Source: Prescottella subtropica (lineage in GTDB: Bacteria > Actinomycetota > Actinomycetes > Mycobacteriales > Mycobacteriaceae). Taken from it: a stretch of 64,000 nt of DNA. The stretch covers positions 1-64,000 of the forward strand of contig NZ_SKCH01000001.1 of assembly GCF_005434945.1 (NCBI RefSeq), read 5' to 3'. Made by a program: the position numbers and the translations under genes. Positions 20,070 to 29,562 of this stretch are shown in pieces (the stretch's first letter is position 1; the number at the start of each line of letters is the position of its first letter). The notes under the pieces were generated by a model. The model saw nothing but the letters and a program-made list of their open reading frames with translations. It had not been told where the DNA came from and searched no databases.

Positions 20070-21965
20070 CTATTCCGAAACCGCGTCCGGGAAAGCGGTC
20101 TGCAGGTGACCGCCACGCAGCGTCCCCTCGATGTACGCGGCCTTGCACGCCCGACGAGCCAGCTTGCCACTCGAGGTACGGGGAATCGATCCGGCCGGCA
20201 CCAGCAGGACATCGCGGGCGGTCACACCGTGCCGCGACGACACCGCCGCCCGGACCGCGTCCGCGATCGGCTGCGGGTCGGCCTTGCCGGCGCCGGGGGC
20301 GCGTTCGGCGACGACGACGAGTTGCTCGGAGGCGTCGTCCACGTCGAACTGCAGACCCGAATGCGAGTTCTCGAACACCTGCGGCGGCAGCTGGTTGGCC
20401 GGCACCGCGAACGCGGCGACGAACCCGGGGCGCAGCGCGGAGCTGGCCTCCTGCGCCGAGTACTCGAGATCCTGCGGGTAGTGGTTGCGGCCGTCGACGA
20501 TCACCAGGTCCTTGACGCGGCCGGTGATGTACAGCTCGCCGTCGACGAACACGCCGTAGTCGCCGGTGCGCAGCCAGTCGGCGTCCTCCGGGGTGCCCTC
20601 GGCGTGCGAACCGTCCGCCAGCCGCTGCAGCAGCTTGTTGTGGAACGTGTCCGCGGTCTCCCGCTCCCGTCCCCAGTAGCCCTGACCGATGTTGTCGCCG
20701 TGCAGCCAGATCTCACCGACGTGCCCGTCGGGACGTTCGGTGCCGGTCTCCGCGTCGACGATCGTCGCCCACTGGCTGCGCGACACCGCACCGCACGCGA
20801 CCTGCGCGACGGCGCCGGGCGCGTCCTGGTCGACGCACACCATGCGGCCGGCGTTGAGTTCGTTCCGGTCGACGTACACGACCTTGGCCTCGTCGTCCGG
20901 GTGGGTGGTGGAGACGAACAGCGTCGCCTCGGCCATGCCGTACGACGGCTTGATCGCGGTCTTCGGCAGACCGTACGGCGCGAACGCCTCGTTGAACTTG
21001 CGCATCGACGCGACCGTCACCGGCTCGCTGCCGTTGATGAGGCCGAGGACGTTGCTCAGGTCGAGGTGCTCGCCGTCCTTCGGCAGACCCCGCACGGCGG
21101 CGTGCTCGAACGCGAAGTTCGGGGCGGCCGCGTACGTGCCGGCACCGTCGGAGACCGCGGCGAGTTCCTTGATCCAGCGGTACGGGCGCTGCACGAACGC
21201 ACGCGGGCTCATGATCGTGATGTATTGGCCGCCGAGCGCGGGCAGGATCACCGTCAGCAGACCCATGTCGTGGTACAGCGGCAGCCAGGTGACGCCCCGC
21301 GACTCGCGGCTCAGGCCGAGCGAATCGGCCATCTGCAGCACGTTCGTCGCGACACCGCGGTGCGTGATCTCCACACCGGCCGGGGTGCGGGTGGACCCGG
21401 ACGTGTACTGCAGGTACGCGATGTCGTCGAGGCCGACCTCGGGACGCACCCACGTCTCGCCGACACTGTCCGGGATCGCGTCGACCGCGATGATGCGGGG
21501 ACGCTTCGCAGCGGGCAGGGCACGGAAGAACTGGCGCACACCGGCGGCGGACGACGTCGCGGTCAGGATCGCGGCGGGCTCGCAGTCACCGAGGACCGCG
21601 TGCAGACGGTCGGTGTGGCCGGGCTCGTCCGGATCGAACAGCGGCACCGCGATGCGTCCGGCGTGGATGGCGGCGAAGAACGACGCGACGTAGTCGAGGC
21701 CCTGCGGCGCGAGGATCGCGACCCGGTCCCCCGGTTGGGTCACCTGCTGCAGGCGGGCAGCGACCGCACGCAGACGCAGACCGAACTGGCCCCACGTGAT
21801 CTCGTGGGCCTCACCGTCACGCTCACGCGAGTAATCGATGTACCGGTACACCAACTCGCCTGCGTTGTTGCGCGTGTGCTCGTCGACGTAGTCGATCAGC
21901 GTGTGATCCGGCTCGAGCCGGATCTGCCCCTGTTCGTCGAGGTAGTCGTCGAACATCGCGTTCAT
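20070..21965 (-). CDS. fadD32: Long-chain fatty acyl-AMP ligase FadD32
   Basis: A 631-residue adenylating enzyme that activates meromycolic acid as acyl-AMP and loads it onto the N-terminal ACP of Pks13. The ATP-binding P-loop is [12 protein letters not shown] (about residues 187-198). Further motifs are LPLYHDMGL and YGMAEATLF, and [26 protein letters not shown] marks the hinge and C-terminal domain. The FAAL-type insertion expected of acyl-AMP rather than acyl-CoA ligases lies around residues 350-420. The ATG at 21965 has a strong Shine-Dalgarno (AGGAGAAGGA), which I preferred to longer frames. It is the first gene of the operon with pks13 and accD4. An unusual decamer array lies 86-145 bp upstream. 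Confidence 0.96.
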   Translation of the reverse strand: MNAMFDDYLDEQGQIRLEPDHTLIDYVDEHTRNNAGELVYRYIDYSRERDGEAHEITWGQFGLRLRAVAARLQQVTQPGDRVAILAPQGLDYVASFFAAIHAGRIAVPLFDPDEPGHTDRLHAVLGDCEPAAILTATSSAAGVRQFFRALPAAKRPRIIAVDAIPDSVGETWVRPEVGLDDIAYLQYTSGSTRTPAGVEITHRGVATNVLQMADSLGLSRESRGVTWLPLYHDMGLLTVILPALGGQYITIMSPRAFVQRPYRWIKELAAVSDGAGTYAAAPNFAFEHAAVRGLPKDGEHLDLSNVLGLINGSEPVTVASMRKFNEAFAPYGLPKTAIKPSYGMAEATLFVSTTHPDDEAKVVYVDRNELNAGRMVCVDQDAPGAVAQVACGAVSRSQWATIVDAETGTERPDGHVGEIWLHGDNIGQGYWGRERETADTFHNKLLQRLADGSHAEGTPEDADWLRTGDYGVFVDGELYITGRVKDLVIVDGRNHYPQDLEYSAQEASSALRPGFVAAFAVPANQLPPQVFENSHSGLQFDVDDASEQLVVVAERAPGAGKADPQPIADAVRAAVSSRHGVTARDVLLVPAGSIPRTSSGKLARRACKAAYIEGTLRGGHLQTAFPDAVSE

Positions 21966-22509
21966 TCCTTCTCCTGTCGAAGCGATCACACAACCGTCAA
22001 TCGACATGGTTGCGCCCCAGACTTCCTTCGCCGCGCGGATTCATTCGCATGGTCACTACTTGTCGGTACTTTTCGGTACTTGTCACTATGTTGTCGTACT
22101 GGTCGGTACACATCGGCGCCGCCTGCCGGTTTCCACTGCTCATCCCTACTTCTTCCAGTTGTAGCGACTCGCGGCAACCCGGACACAGGCGACCCACCTA
22201 CGGGGTAGACCCATCGGCTCGAAACCAGAAACATGTTACAGATGTGCACTGGCCCACTCGTGTCGGAGCGAGGGGATGACCGGCACGAACACGTCCACCC
22301 GAGTCGGGAACAACCCCACTTGTGACATCGACGTCGTCGCCCGCACGTTACGGACCCGTGCCGTCGGTGGCCCCCATCGATGCCTTCTTCCTCGTCACAC
22401 GCCTGCATACCCGTCATCGGGCCGCGAGGACGGACACTACCGCCCACACGGCCCTCGAGTGACCGGTTCGGGCAGAGTCGGGCAGACACGCGGAAACCCG
22501 GCGAACTCG
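21966..22509. other. fadD32 upstream intergenic region
   Basis: A 544-bp gap between fadD32 and the upstream cutinase-like gene, with no credible gene. It holds the phased decamer array (22051-22110). Near the cutinase stop there is a short direct repeat of TCGGGCAGA (22468-22476 and 22478-22486). I could not place a convincing -10/-35 pair. The length suggests a regulated promoter for the mycolate operon. Confidence 0.6.
22051..22110. repeat. Phased 10-bp tandem repeat array upstream of fadD32
   Basis: Six consecutive decamers: GGTCACTACT, TGTCGGTACT, TTTCGGTACT, TGTCACTATG, TTGTCGTACT, GGTCGGTACA. The consensus is TGTCGGTACT (AGTACCGACA on the fadD32 strand). The unit length equals about one DNA helical turn, so all units face the same side of the helix, as in tandem binding sites of response-regulator-type proteins. 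It starts 86 bp upstream of the fadD32 ATG. Confidence 0.75.
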
Positions 22510-23505
22510 CTACTCGTGCGCGGGCTTCGGGGCCGCATCGATCAACTCACTCGCCCAGGTCGTGATCCACTGCGTCGCGGTCGTCCCGTTCCCGTCGACG
22601 ACGAACGAGTTGTACTGCGCATGCACCGGATTGTTGTGGTACTCGGCGAGCCGAGCCGCACTGCTGAGCCAGTTCCCGAGCTTGAGCGCCTCCACCGGAG
22701 CATCACAGATGCCGTCGCCGGGAGCGCAGATCTGGACAACCCGGTCACCGAGCGCACCGAAACCGCCCGGGCGTGCCCCGGTCATCGTGATCCCCGGGAT
22801 CTTCAAGCCCGCGAGGGACAGTTCCGCACCGACCCCGGCGACCGGCGGACCGATCGTCGGCGCGGCCGCCGGATCACGGCGGCCGTCCGCGATCAGACCG
22901 GTCCCGAGCACCAGGTCCGGCGACACCGGGCCGTCACCGGCACCGATACGGGCCGCGACGTCACCGGCGATGACCGCGCCCTGCGAGAACCCGGTGAGCA
23001 GGTACGTCGTCAACGCGCATTCGGCGTGCCGACGTTCGATCAGGTCGAGCGTCGCCGCCGTCCCCGCCGCCCGCGAGTTGTTGTACGACTCCTGGCCGTC
23101 CGGCGGCAACGCGATCGGATTGGAGAACTGCGCGACGTACGGGACGGTGTACACGTCGGCTCGCTGCGGCGAGAACTGGTCCTGCAGCGGCCGGGTGACG
23201 TTGAGCATGAGCGACGCCGGATTCGCCGTCGGGGCGTACGGGTCGTCGGTGGCACTGGACTCCCACGTGCCCGGCACCGCGATCACCTGGACGTCCGGAC
23301 AGTCCGCGGGCTGCGCGGCCGGCGGCGTCGGCCCCGGCGGGGTCGGCGGGGTCGGCGGGGCCGGGGTCGGCACCCGTCCGGCCAGCAGATACCAGACCGC
23401 CAGCAGCACGACGAGCAGAACCAGGATCGCCAGTACGACGAACCCCGACCGTTTCCGTCCCCGCCGTCCACTCACCGTCTGCCGCTCCTCACCGCTCACA
23501 CTCAC
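22510..23505 (-). CDS. culp6: Cutinase-like hydrolase (Culp6/Rv3802c-type)
   Basis: A 331-residue alpha/beta hydrolase anchored by an N-terminal membrane helix (about residues 21-42), then a Pro-rich linker (about 46-65) and an extracytoplasmic cutinase domain. Catalytic residues: Ser174 in GFSQG, Asp268 in GICDAP, and a His in YHNNPVHAQ (His290 or 295). The M. tuberculosis homologue Rv3802c is an essential phospholipase/thioesterase at the same place beside fadD32 and is tied to mycolate metabolism. I give the GTG at 23505. An alternative GTG at 23475, with GAGGAG upstream, would remove ten residues. It lies 20 bp after the DUF732 lipoprotein gene, so the two probably form an operon. Confidence 0.9.
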   Translation of the reverse strand: MSVSGEERQTVSGRRGRKRSGFVVLAILVLLVVLLAVWYLLAGRVPTPAPPTPPTPPGPTPPAAQPADCPDVQVIAVPGTWESSATDDPYAPTANPASLMLNVTRPLQDQFSPQRADVYTVPYVAQFSNPIALPPDGQESYNNSRAAGTAATLDLIERRHAECALTTYLLTGFSQGAVIAGDVAARIGAGDGPVSPDLVLGTGLIADGRRDPAAAPTIGPPVAGVGAELSLAGLKIPGITMTGARPGGFGALGDRVVQICAPGDGICDAPVEALKLGNWLSSAARLAEYHNNPVHAQYNSFVVDGNGTTATQWITTWASELIDAAPKPAHE

Positions 23506-23525
23506 CCGCCGTTACTTGCCGTTCG

Positions 23526-24098
23526 TCACTTGCCGCAGTACGACGCCTGCGCGACCCGGATGTAGACCTTCGCGTTCTTGGTCGCCTGGTCCTGGCTCAT
23601 CTCCTGACCGGATGCGCTCGCTTCGCTGCCGACGGCCGCGGTGACGAACGTCGTGATCTCGTCCTCCGAACTACCGGCCTGCTCGGCCGCGCAGATGTAG
23701 TCGGCCGTCGAGATCGCGATGACCCCGTCCGTGCCGGGCGTGACGCCTTCCTTCTTCAGTGCGTCGAGGAAGTTCTGTCCGCGGGAGGAGATCGGCAGGG
23801 AGGTGGGGCCGGGGAAGTCGCTCGGCACGGCCTGCGGCTGCTCTGCGGGCTCGCTCTCGGCCTGCGACGTGGCCGCCGGGGCCGGGGCGGCAGACGACTG
23901 CTGCACCGATTCGCTCTTCGCGGGCGCCTTCGACGGACTCGGCGCCACGACCGTGGTGGTCGTCGGGCTTCCCGTCGCCGACGAGTCGTCGCCGCCGCAG
24001 GCGACGAGCAGGCCGCCGGCCACGAGGCTCAGCGCACCGGCGGCCACGGTGCGGGCCACGACGGACGGCACGGAACGATTACGGGTGAAGTTCGACAT
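23526..24098 (-). CDS. DUF732-type lipoprotein
   Basis: A 190-residue exported lipoprotein. The N-terminus is basic with a hydrophobic segment ending in the lipobox LLVAC-G (Cys about residue 34). A Thr/Ser/Ala/Pro-rich linker follows (about 40-95), then a small C-terminal domain (about 105-190) with two cysteines, in YICAAEQAG and ASYCGK, as in DUF732. DUF732 proteins are small secreted actinobacterial proteins of unknown function. The ATG at 24098 has GAGGA upstream at good spacing. It is the leading gene of a probable pair with the cutinase-like hydrolase, suggesting an envelope role. Confidence 0.8.
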   Translation of the reverse strand: MSNFTRNRSVPSVVARTVAAGALSLVAGGLLVACGGDDSSATGSPTTTTVVAPSPSKAPAKSESVQQSSAAPAPAATSQAESEPAEQPQAVPSDFPGPTSLPISSRGQNFLDALKKEGVTPGTDGVIAISTADYICAAEQAGSSEDEITTFVTAAVGSEASASGQEMSQDQATKNAKVYIRVAQASYCGK

Positions 24099-24196
24099 AT
24101 CAGTCCTCGAGGTTGCTGCGTCGTGTCGGAGTCGTATCGACGCCCGTGCCGGACATACCGGCAGGTGCCCGACTCCTCGAACAGGCTACAGATGGC

Positions 24197-24241
24197 GTGC
24201 GGGCGGTGACCGGATCGTGAATCCGGTCACCGCCCGCACGT
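24197..24241 (-). terminator. Hairpin terminator of LGFP mycolyltransferase
   Basis: Perfect 20-bp arms (24197-24216 and 24222-24241) with a 5-nt loop, 14 bp beyond the stop of the minus-strand gene. There is no U-tract, as is common for actinobacterial terminators. Confidence 0.7.
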
Positions 24242-24255
24242 TGGTCAGTTCACGA

Positions 24256-26142
24256 TCAACCGATGGAGGCTTTGCCGTCCTTGACGGTGATCACGCCGTG
24301 CTTGAAGTTCTGCTGGATTCCACCGGGGATCTCGAACTGGTCGGAGATCGGGTAGCCGAGGCGTCCGTTCTCGTAGTTCTCGGCCGCCCATGCCTCGAAG
24401 ATCGGACCGTTCTTCACCGACCAGGCACCGGACGCGGGACTCCAGTAGATGTTGCCGTTCTGGAAACGGTTGAACCGGCCGTTGTCCTTGATCTTGTTCT
24501 CGCTGGTCTCCGGGAGGCCCAGCCAGCCGGCCTCGTAGCCGAGGGCACCGTACTTGTCCATGATCAGGCCCTGCACCGCGTTGGTGCCGGTCTGCGGGCT
24601 CGAGTACATCGCACCGGCCTCGAAGCCCTGCGTCACCCCGTCCCCGCCCTGGATCTTCTTCTGGTCGGCGTTCGGGTAGCCGAGTGGGCCGCCCTCCCAT
24701 CCCTGCTTCGACCATTCGTCCTTGATCGCACCGGTCACCGGATGCGCGCCGGACTGCGGCGACCAGTAGATCGACCCCTTCTGGAAGTGGTTGAAGCGGC
24801 CACGGCCGTCGGGAGTGCCGTGCTCACCGGTGGTCGGCATCCCGAGCACACCGCCCGAACCGCCCGCACCCTGGAAGGCGCCGCCGATCCGGCCCGCGAC
24901 GGCGTGCGCACCGTCGTTACCGGCGAAGATCCGACCGAAGCGGAAGTCCTGTGCGACACCGCCGGGCACCGAGTACTCGCCGGTGAGGCAGTCACCGATC
25001 CAGGTGCCGCCGTTCGCGACCGGGCCGATGGCCCCGCCCACGCTGCACGCCGGCTTGTCGACCGCGACACCGAGCGTGTTCGCGAGCTGCGGCCACAGCT
25101 GATGCAGCTCGAACTCCCAGTACGGCCACGAGTGCGTGCCCGACGGGCGGTAGTTGACGGTGGCCGGAATGTTCAGCTTGCGCAGCTTGGTGGTGAACGT
25201 CTGCGACGTCAGCCGCGACAGGATCTCGAGGCCCATGCCCGCATAGTTGGTGCTGATACCCGGGATGCCGGACGGCTGATCGTACGGTCCGGTGGTGCCG
25301 CTGCCGCTCGAGACGTAGAGGCTGACACCCTTGAGCTTCTCGGCCAGCACGTACGGGTCGTGCGCGTCCCACGCATCACTGCCGGGGTTGCCCCACATCG
25401 CGTCGGCGTCGAAACCGCCGGCGTCCTGCATCGCGTATGCGATGGCCTGCGGCATACCGAGCGTCGTGGTCGTGAGGATGCCCGACAGTGAGCCCGCGAA
25501 CTTGAAGAAGCCCTGGTTGCGGGCCGTGAGCGCCATCGCGGACGTGCCGCCCATCGACAGGCCGACGACACCGCGGTCCTGCGTGGTCCGCCACTGGCCC
25601 TCGAGGATCGGCGGGAGTTCCTTGGTCAGGAACGTCTCCCACTTGTAGTTCTGGCCGTTGTTCTGGTCGATCCAGTCCGAGTAGAAGCTGGAGTTACCAC
25701 CGATCGGCAGCACCACGTTGACGTTCTTGTCGGCGAAGAACGATTCGGCGTCGGTGTCGAGCGTCCAGCCGTTCTCGTCGTCGCGGGCGCGCATGCCGTC
25801 GAGCATGAAGACCGCCGGGAACTTCTCACCGGACTTGGCGTTCCAGTCCCGCGCGAGCAGCATCTGCACCTGGATCGGAACCCCCATCGACGGGGAGTTC
25901 ACCCACAGCGCGACGCGGCGGTCGGTGAGCCAGTCGACCCGGCTGACGGTGGGCTCGCCGCCGACCTGCACGGTCGACGGGGCACCCGGGGTGCCGAAGG
26001 ACTGCGCACCGGCGGTCCCGACCGTTGTCAGACCGGCGGCCACCGGCATGACGAGCGCGGCCGCGGCAACGCCGAGCGCCCGTCTACGCCATCTACCTCC
26101 GGCACCAGCGCGGTACGGCGACCGCTCGAGACCTGATCGCAT
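24256..26142 (-). CDS. Antigen-85-type mycolyltransferase with C-terminal LGFP repeats
   Basis: A 628-residue secreted mycolyltransferase. It transfers mycolate between trehalose monomycolate molecules or to arabinan. A signal peptide (basic start, hydrophobic about 22-46) is followed by an alpha/beta-hydrolase domain with Ser196 in GLSMGG, probable Glu306 in GMGLEIL and His337 in GTHSW. The triad spacing matches the antigen 85 family. From about residue 365 to the end there are LGFP-type repeats (LGMPTTGE, LGYPNADQ, LGLPETSE and LGYPISDQ units), which are proposed to bind the wall. This is the PS1-like arrangement known in corynebacteria. ATG 26142 has AAGGAGAG upstream. A second mycolyltransferase lies directly upstream. 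Confidence 0.94.
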   Translation of the reverse strand: MRSGLERSPYRAGAGGRWRRRALGVAAAALVMPVAAGLTTVGTAGAQSFGTPGAPSTVQVGGEPTVSRVDWLTDRRVALWVNSPSMGVPIQVQMLLARDWNAKSGEKFPAVFMLDGMRARDDENGWTLDTDAESFFADKNVNVVLPIGGNSSFYSDWIDQNNGQNYKWETFLTKELPPILEGQWRTTQDRGVVGLSMGGTSAMALTARNQGFFKFAGSLSGILTTTTLGMPQAIAYAMQDAGGFDADAMWGNPGSDAWDAHDPYVLAEKLKGVSLYVSSGSGTTGPYDQPSGIPGISTNYAGMGLEILSRLTSQTFTTKLRKLNIPATVNYRPSGTHSWPYWEFELHQLWPQLANTLGVAVDKPACSVGGAIGPVANGGTWIGDCLTGEYSVPGGVAQDFRFGRIFAGNDGAHAVAGRIGGAFQGAGGSGGVLGMPTTGEHGTPDGRGRFNHFQKGSIYWSPQSGAHPVTGAIKDEWSKQGWEGGPLGYPNADQKKIQGGDGVTQGFEAGAMYSSPQTGTNAVQGLIMDKYGALGYEAGWLGLPETSENKIKDNGRFNRFQNGNIYWSPASGAWSVKNGPIFEAWAAENYENGRLGYPISDQFEIPGGIQQNFKHGVITVKDGKASIG

Positions 26143-26300
26143 CGGGACAACTCTCCTTCGTGGCGGGCCCCTCCGCGAGGCCGGGATCGTCGCATCCTTA
26201 CTACACGGAGAAGGCGGCGAATCCGGGTTGCCCCGCGGGGGCAGTAGATGAATTTTTCCGGTCGAACCGGGCGGAACGGGATTCCACCCGAACGCGAAAC

Positions 26301-26335
26301 GCCTCCTCCCGGTCACCATCGGTGCGGGAGGAGGC
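26301..26335 (-). terminator. Hairpin terminator of second mycolyltransferase
   Basis: 11-bp arms GCCTCCTCCCG (26301-26311) and CGGGAGGAGGC (26325-26335), 26 bp beyond the minus-strand gene ending at 26361. Confidence 0.65.
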
Positions 26336-26360
26336 GTGTCGTGTCATGTCACAGGTGTGA

Positions 26361-27359
26361 TCACCAGGCGTTCAGCGCGTCGAGGATCTGCGGGCGCGCC
26401 TTCCACAGTTCGTCGGACCAGTAGCCCCACGCATGGGTGCCGGTCGCCGGGAAGCTGTAGGTCGCCGGGATGTTCAGCGAATTCAGTTTGAGCTGGAACA
26501 CGCGGGTGTTGACCAGGGCGAGTGCTTCCAGGCCGATCGCGGTCGCGGCGTTGAAGTACTCGACCGGCTTCTTCGGGTTGTCGTACTTGCCCGGCAGACC
26601 GCTCGCGGCCGAGATGTACATCGACAGGCCCTCGAGCTTCGGCGCGAAGACGAACGGGTCGTTGCGCAGCCAGCTCGGGCTCCACGGCGGGCCCCACATC
26701 GAGTCGACGTTGAAGCGACCGGCATCGAGCATCGCGACGCGGATGGCCTCACGCATGCCGGGGGCCGAGATGTGCAGGTAGCCCGAGAACGAACCGGCGA
26801 ACTTGAACTGGTCACGGTGGTACGCGGCGAGGGTCAGGGCCGCCGAGCCACCCATCGACAGACCGAGGACGCCGTTGTTGTGGCGCGAGACGCCGCGGGT
26901 CTCGAGGTAGGCGGGCAGTTCCTGCGTCAGGAACGTCTCCCACTTGTACGTGATCTCCTGGCCGTTGAAGTTACTCGGCGCGTACCAGTCGGTGTAGAAG
27001 CTGGACTGGCCGCCGACCGGCATCACGAGGCTGACGTTGTCGAGACGGTACTGGTCGAACGCGTTGGTCTCGAAGCTCCAGGCGTTCGCGTCGTCACGGG
27101 CGCGCAGGCCGTCGAGCAGGTAGAGGGCCGCGTCACCGCCGCGGGACGCCCACTGGATCTGAACCTTGATCTGGCCCATCGTCGACGGGACGAAGACCTC
27201 TTCGTAGCCACCGGCGGGCGCCCGATGGGCGACGGGGGCAGCCGATGCCACGGAGGCGCCGACGACGCCGGCCACCACCGGAAGGACGAGCGCGACAGCG
27301 GACACGCCGAGCAGGCGACGCTTGAGGCGCTGCATCAGCTTCGGTCGATCAAAACGCAT
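26361..27359 (-). CDS. Antigen-85-type mycolyltransferase
   Basis: A 332-residue secreted mycolyltransferase of standard antigen-85 length with no LGFP repeats. The signal peptide spans about residues 1-41 and ends in ASA. Catalytic residues are Ser168 (GLSMGG), Glu278 (IGLEAL) and His309 (GTHAWGYW), with the same spacing as in the LGFP-bearing neighbour. It corresponds to the fbpA/fbpD position beside aftB in M. tuberculosis. ATG 27359 has AAGAGAG upstream. About 290 bp separate it from the aftB stop, so it probably has its own promoter. In that gap GTCACAC occurs twice (27484 and 27510). Confidence 0.94.
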   Translation of the reverse strand: MRFDRPKLMQRLKRRLLGVSAVALVLPVVAGVVGASVASAAPVAHRAPAGGYEEVFVPSTMGQIKVQIQWASRGGDAALYLLDGLRARDDANAWSFETNAFDQYRLDNVSLVMPVGGQSSFYTDWYAPSNFNGQEITYKWETFLTQELPAYLETRGVSRHNNGVLGLSMGGSAALTLAAYHRDQFKFAGSFSGYLHISAPGMREAIRVAMLDAGRFNVDSMWGPPWSPSWLRNDPFVFAPKLEGLSMYISAASGLPGKYDNPKKPVEYFNAATAIGLEALALVNTRVFQLKLNSLNIPATYSFPATGTHAWGYWSDELWKARPQILDALNAW

Positions 27360-27651
27360 GGATACTGCTCTCTTTTCGTCTTCGTCTGCGGCACCGCTCC
27401 GGGGAGCACGCCGACTGGATTCCGTCGGGGAACGAGGACCCGGGGGCGCCTCCCTACCGGAGGCGATGACGATCCTGTTTCAGGTCACACAGCGTTCGGT
27501 GGACTTTATGTCACACGGTGCATACAGACAAATGCCCTCGATACGGCAACGCGGACTCGTCGGGAACACCGGTCGATCCGCGTGTTCATCGCACAACCGG
27601 AGCCGAGCGTTACACGACGGAGACCGTCACGACACGCCCGGACGGGCCCGG

Positions 27652-29562
27652 TCAGGACAGTGGTTCCCCCAGATCACACCGCTGGATCTCGTAGGCCGGC
27701 ACCCGGTCGATGCGGTAGTCGGCGAACTCGAACGCCTGACGCAGATTCTGCTTGAACCGCGCCCACGTCAACTCCGACCGGTACGACGTGAGCAGGTCCT
27801 GCGTCTGCGGGCACGACAGCGCGGTACGCGCGTCCGCCACCCAGCGTTCGTCCATGAACGGCGGCAGCCACGGATGCACCGGGACCATCCCCGTGTCGGC
27901 GACCACCCAGTCCGCCGGCAGGTTCTTGTCGTGTCCGATGCGCCCGTCGGGCAGTCGGTCGGTGTGCGCCGCGATGGGATTCGACAGACCGATGTTGTCG
28001 AGCACACGGACGTCGAGCGACGTGTTCATCGACGCCATCCCGAGCATCGGGAAGAACACGGTGTGCCCGGCACCACCATCGGGGATCGGATTCGGCGGCG
28101 GCACCACGAACATCATGTCGTGGGCGCCGGCGGACACGATCAGACCGCCGTCGGGGGTGTCGCCGACAGCCTTCGCGATGGCCCGCACCCGCGGGAAGTC
28201 GAGGTAGTCCTCGGCACGGATCGGATGCGTGCGACCGGTCTCGAGCGAATAGAACGCGCGCTCGTCGACGATGCCGCTGCGCCCGACGACGGTGCCGTTC
28301 GGCATGCCGGGCACGGTCGCGGACCACAGCGCCCAGCCGACGAGCACCAGCCACGTGCCGGACGAGACCGCGGCGACGAGTGTCACGCGGCGGTCCCCGC
28401 GGTCCCCGCGGTTCGGCAACCGCACCGGGACGACGGCGACCGGGAGGAGCAGGCAGAACAGGGCGGGCAGCAGGGTACGACCGTGCATGAAGTCGCCGCC
28501 GACGCGGATCGTGTACGTGGCGAGCACGAATCCCCCACCGAGCACGAACACCACGACCGCCGACGGGGTGCGCAGCCACGTGCGGAAGCGGTGGATTCGA
28601 GAGAGGTCGCCGCCGGGCGATTCCTGGGCGGGGCGCGCGTCGCGCAGTCGCCACAACGCGGCGGCGGTCACGAGGAGCAGCAGCGGCAGCCACAGCGCGT
28701 ACGGGCCGACGAGGTTCCACAGGTAGGCGAAACCCTGCCCCCACTTGGCGCCGGCGGCTTCCTTCGTCACCGCGGTGTTGGGGTACGGCAGGCCGTAGTA
28801 GCCCATCCGGAAGACCTGGTAGGCCACCGGCAGCAGCCCGGCGGCCACGACGATCCCGATCCGTACCCGCCGGTCGATGCCGGTCGACAGGACCAGCATG
28901 CCGAGCGCGGCCGCACCGAGGATCGTCATCTCCGGTCGCACCAGCGGGGACAGGCCCGCGACGAATGCGAGCACCAGGATCGACGCCGTCGACGGCCGCT
29001 CCGTCTGCGCCCACCGCAGCAGCAGCAGGACCAGCAGTGCGATCCAGAACAGGACCAGGCACGTTTCGAGGCCGGACGTCGCGAAGTCGCGGGCCGGGGC
29101 GATCGCGATGTAGACGAGCATGCCCGCGGGCAGCAGCAGCGTGGTGCCGGACGTCCCGAGCATCGGTGTGTACAGGCGTTTCGCGACGATCATCGCCAGT
29201 ACGAGCGCGGCGACGGACAGGGCGAGCGCGAGTCCCAGCACGACGTATTCGAGGCGGGCCTGCGTGAGCCGACCCAGCGCGTACACGAGGTACGTCCACA
29301 GGGTGCTGGTGTTCGACTCCACCCGTTCGCCCGCGTTGAACACCGGGCCGTTGCCGGCGAGCAGGTTGCGGACCGTGCGCAGGACGATCAGTCCGTCGTC
29401 GGCGATCCAGCGGCGCTGCCACGCACCCCACGCGAACAGCAGGGCCGTGAACACCACACCGCCGACGAACACCGCGCGCGGCAGCCCGGCGTCGCGGTGA
29501 CGCGGCTGTGCTGCGGGTTCGTCGGCTGTGCGGGTCGGCTCAGACGAGGTAGACAGCGACAC
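27652..29562 (-). CDS. aftB: Terminal beta-(1->2) arabinofuranosyltransferase AftB
   Basis: A 636-residue GT-C enzyme that adds the terminal beta-1,2 arabinofuranose to arabinan using decaprenylphosphoryl-arabinose, on the outer face of the membrane. There are about nine to ten membrane helices and a C-terminal extracytoplasmic domain (about residues 430-636). The first loop has RWIADDGLIVLRT, with D55/D56 as the GT-C acidic pair, followed by GNGPVFNAGERVESNTSTLW. Length and position next to ubiA match M. tuberculosis Rv3805c. GTG 29562 overlaps the ubiA stop by 23 bp and has GGAG upstream. It is the last gene of the overlapping glf operon. Confidence 0.94.
   Translation of the reverse strand: MSLSTSSEPTRTADEPAAQPRHRDAGLPRAVFVGGVVFTALLFAWGAWQRRWIADDGLIVLRTVRNLLAGNGPVFNAGERVESNTSTLWTYLVYALGRLTQARLEYVVLGLALALSVAALVLAMIVAKRLYTPMLGTSGTTLLLPAGMLVYIAIAPARDFATSGLETCLVLFWIALLVLLLLRWAQTERPSTASILVLAFVAGLSPLVRPEMTILGAAALGMLVLSTGIDRRVRIGIVVAAGLLPVAYQVFRMGYYGLPYPNTAVTKEAAGAKWGQGFAYLWNLVGPYALWLPLLLLVTAAALWRLRDARPAQESPGGDLSRIHRFRTWLRTPSAVVVFVLGGGFVLATYTIRVGGDFMHGRTLLPALFCLLLPVAVVPVRLPNRGDRGDRRVTLVAAVSSGTWLVLVGWALWSATVPGMPNGTVVGRSGIVDERAFYSLETGRTHPIRAEDYLDFPRVRAIAKAVGDTPDGGLIVSAGAHDMMFVVPPPNPIPDGGAGHTVFFPMLGMASMNTSLDVRVLDNIGLSNPIAAHTDRLPDGRIGHDKNLPADWVVADTGMVPVHPWLPPFMDERWVADARTALSCPQTQDLLTSYRSELTWARFKQNLRQAFEFADYRIDRVPAYEIQRCDLGEPLS

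Noticed and set aside
13620-22208. An 8.6-kb open frame on the plus strand opposite accD4, pks13 and fadD32
   Set aside because: It is an antisense shadow caused by strong GC bias at third codon positions. The translation is Arg/Val/Gly/Asp-rich without domains, and the minus-strand genes are certain.
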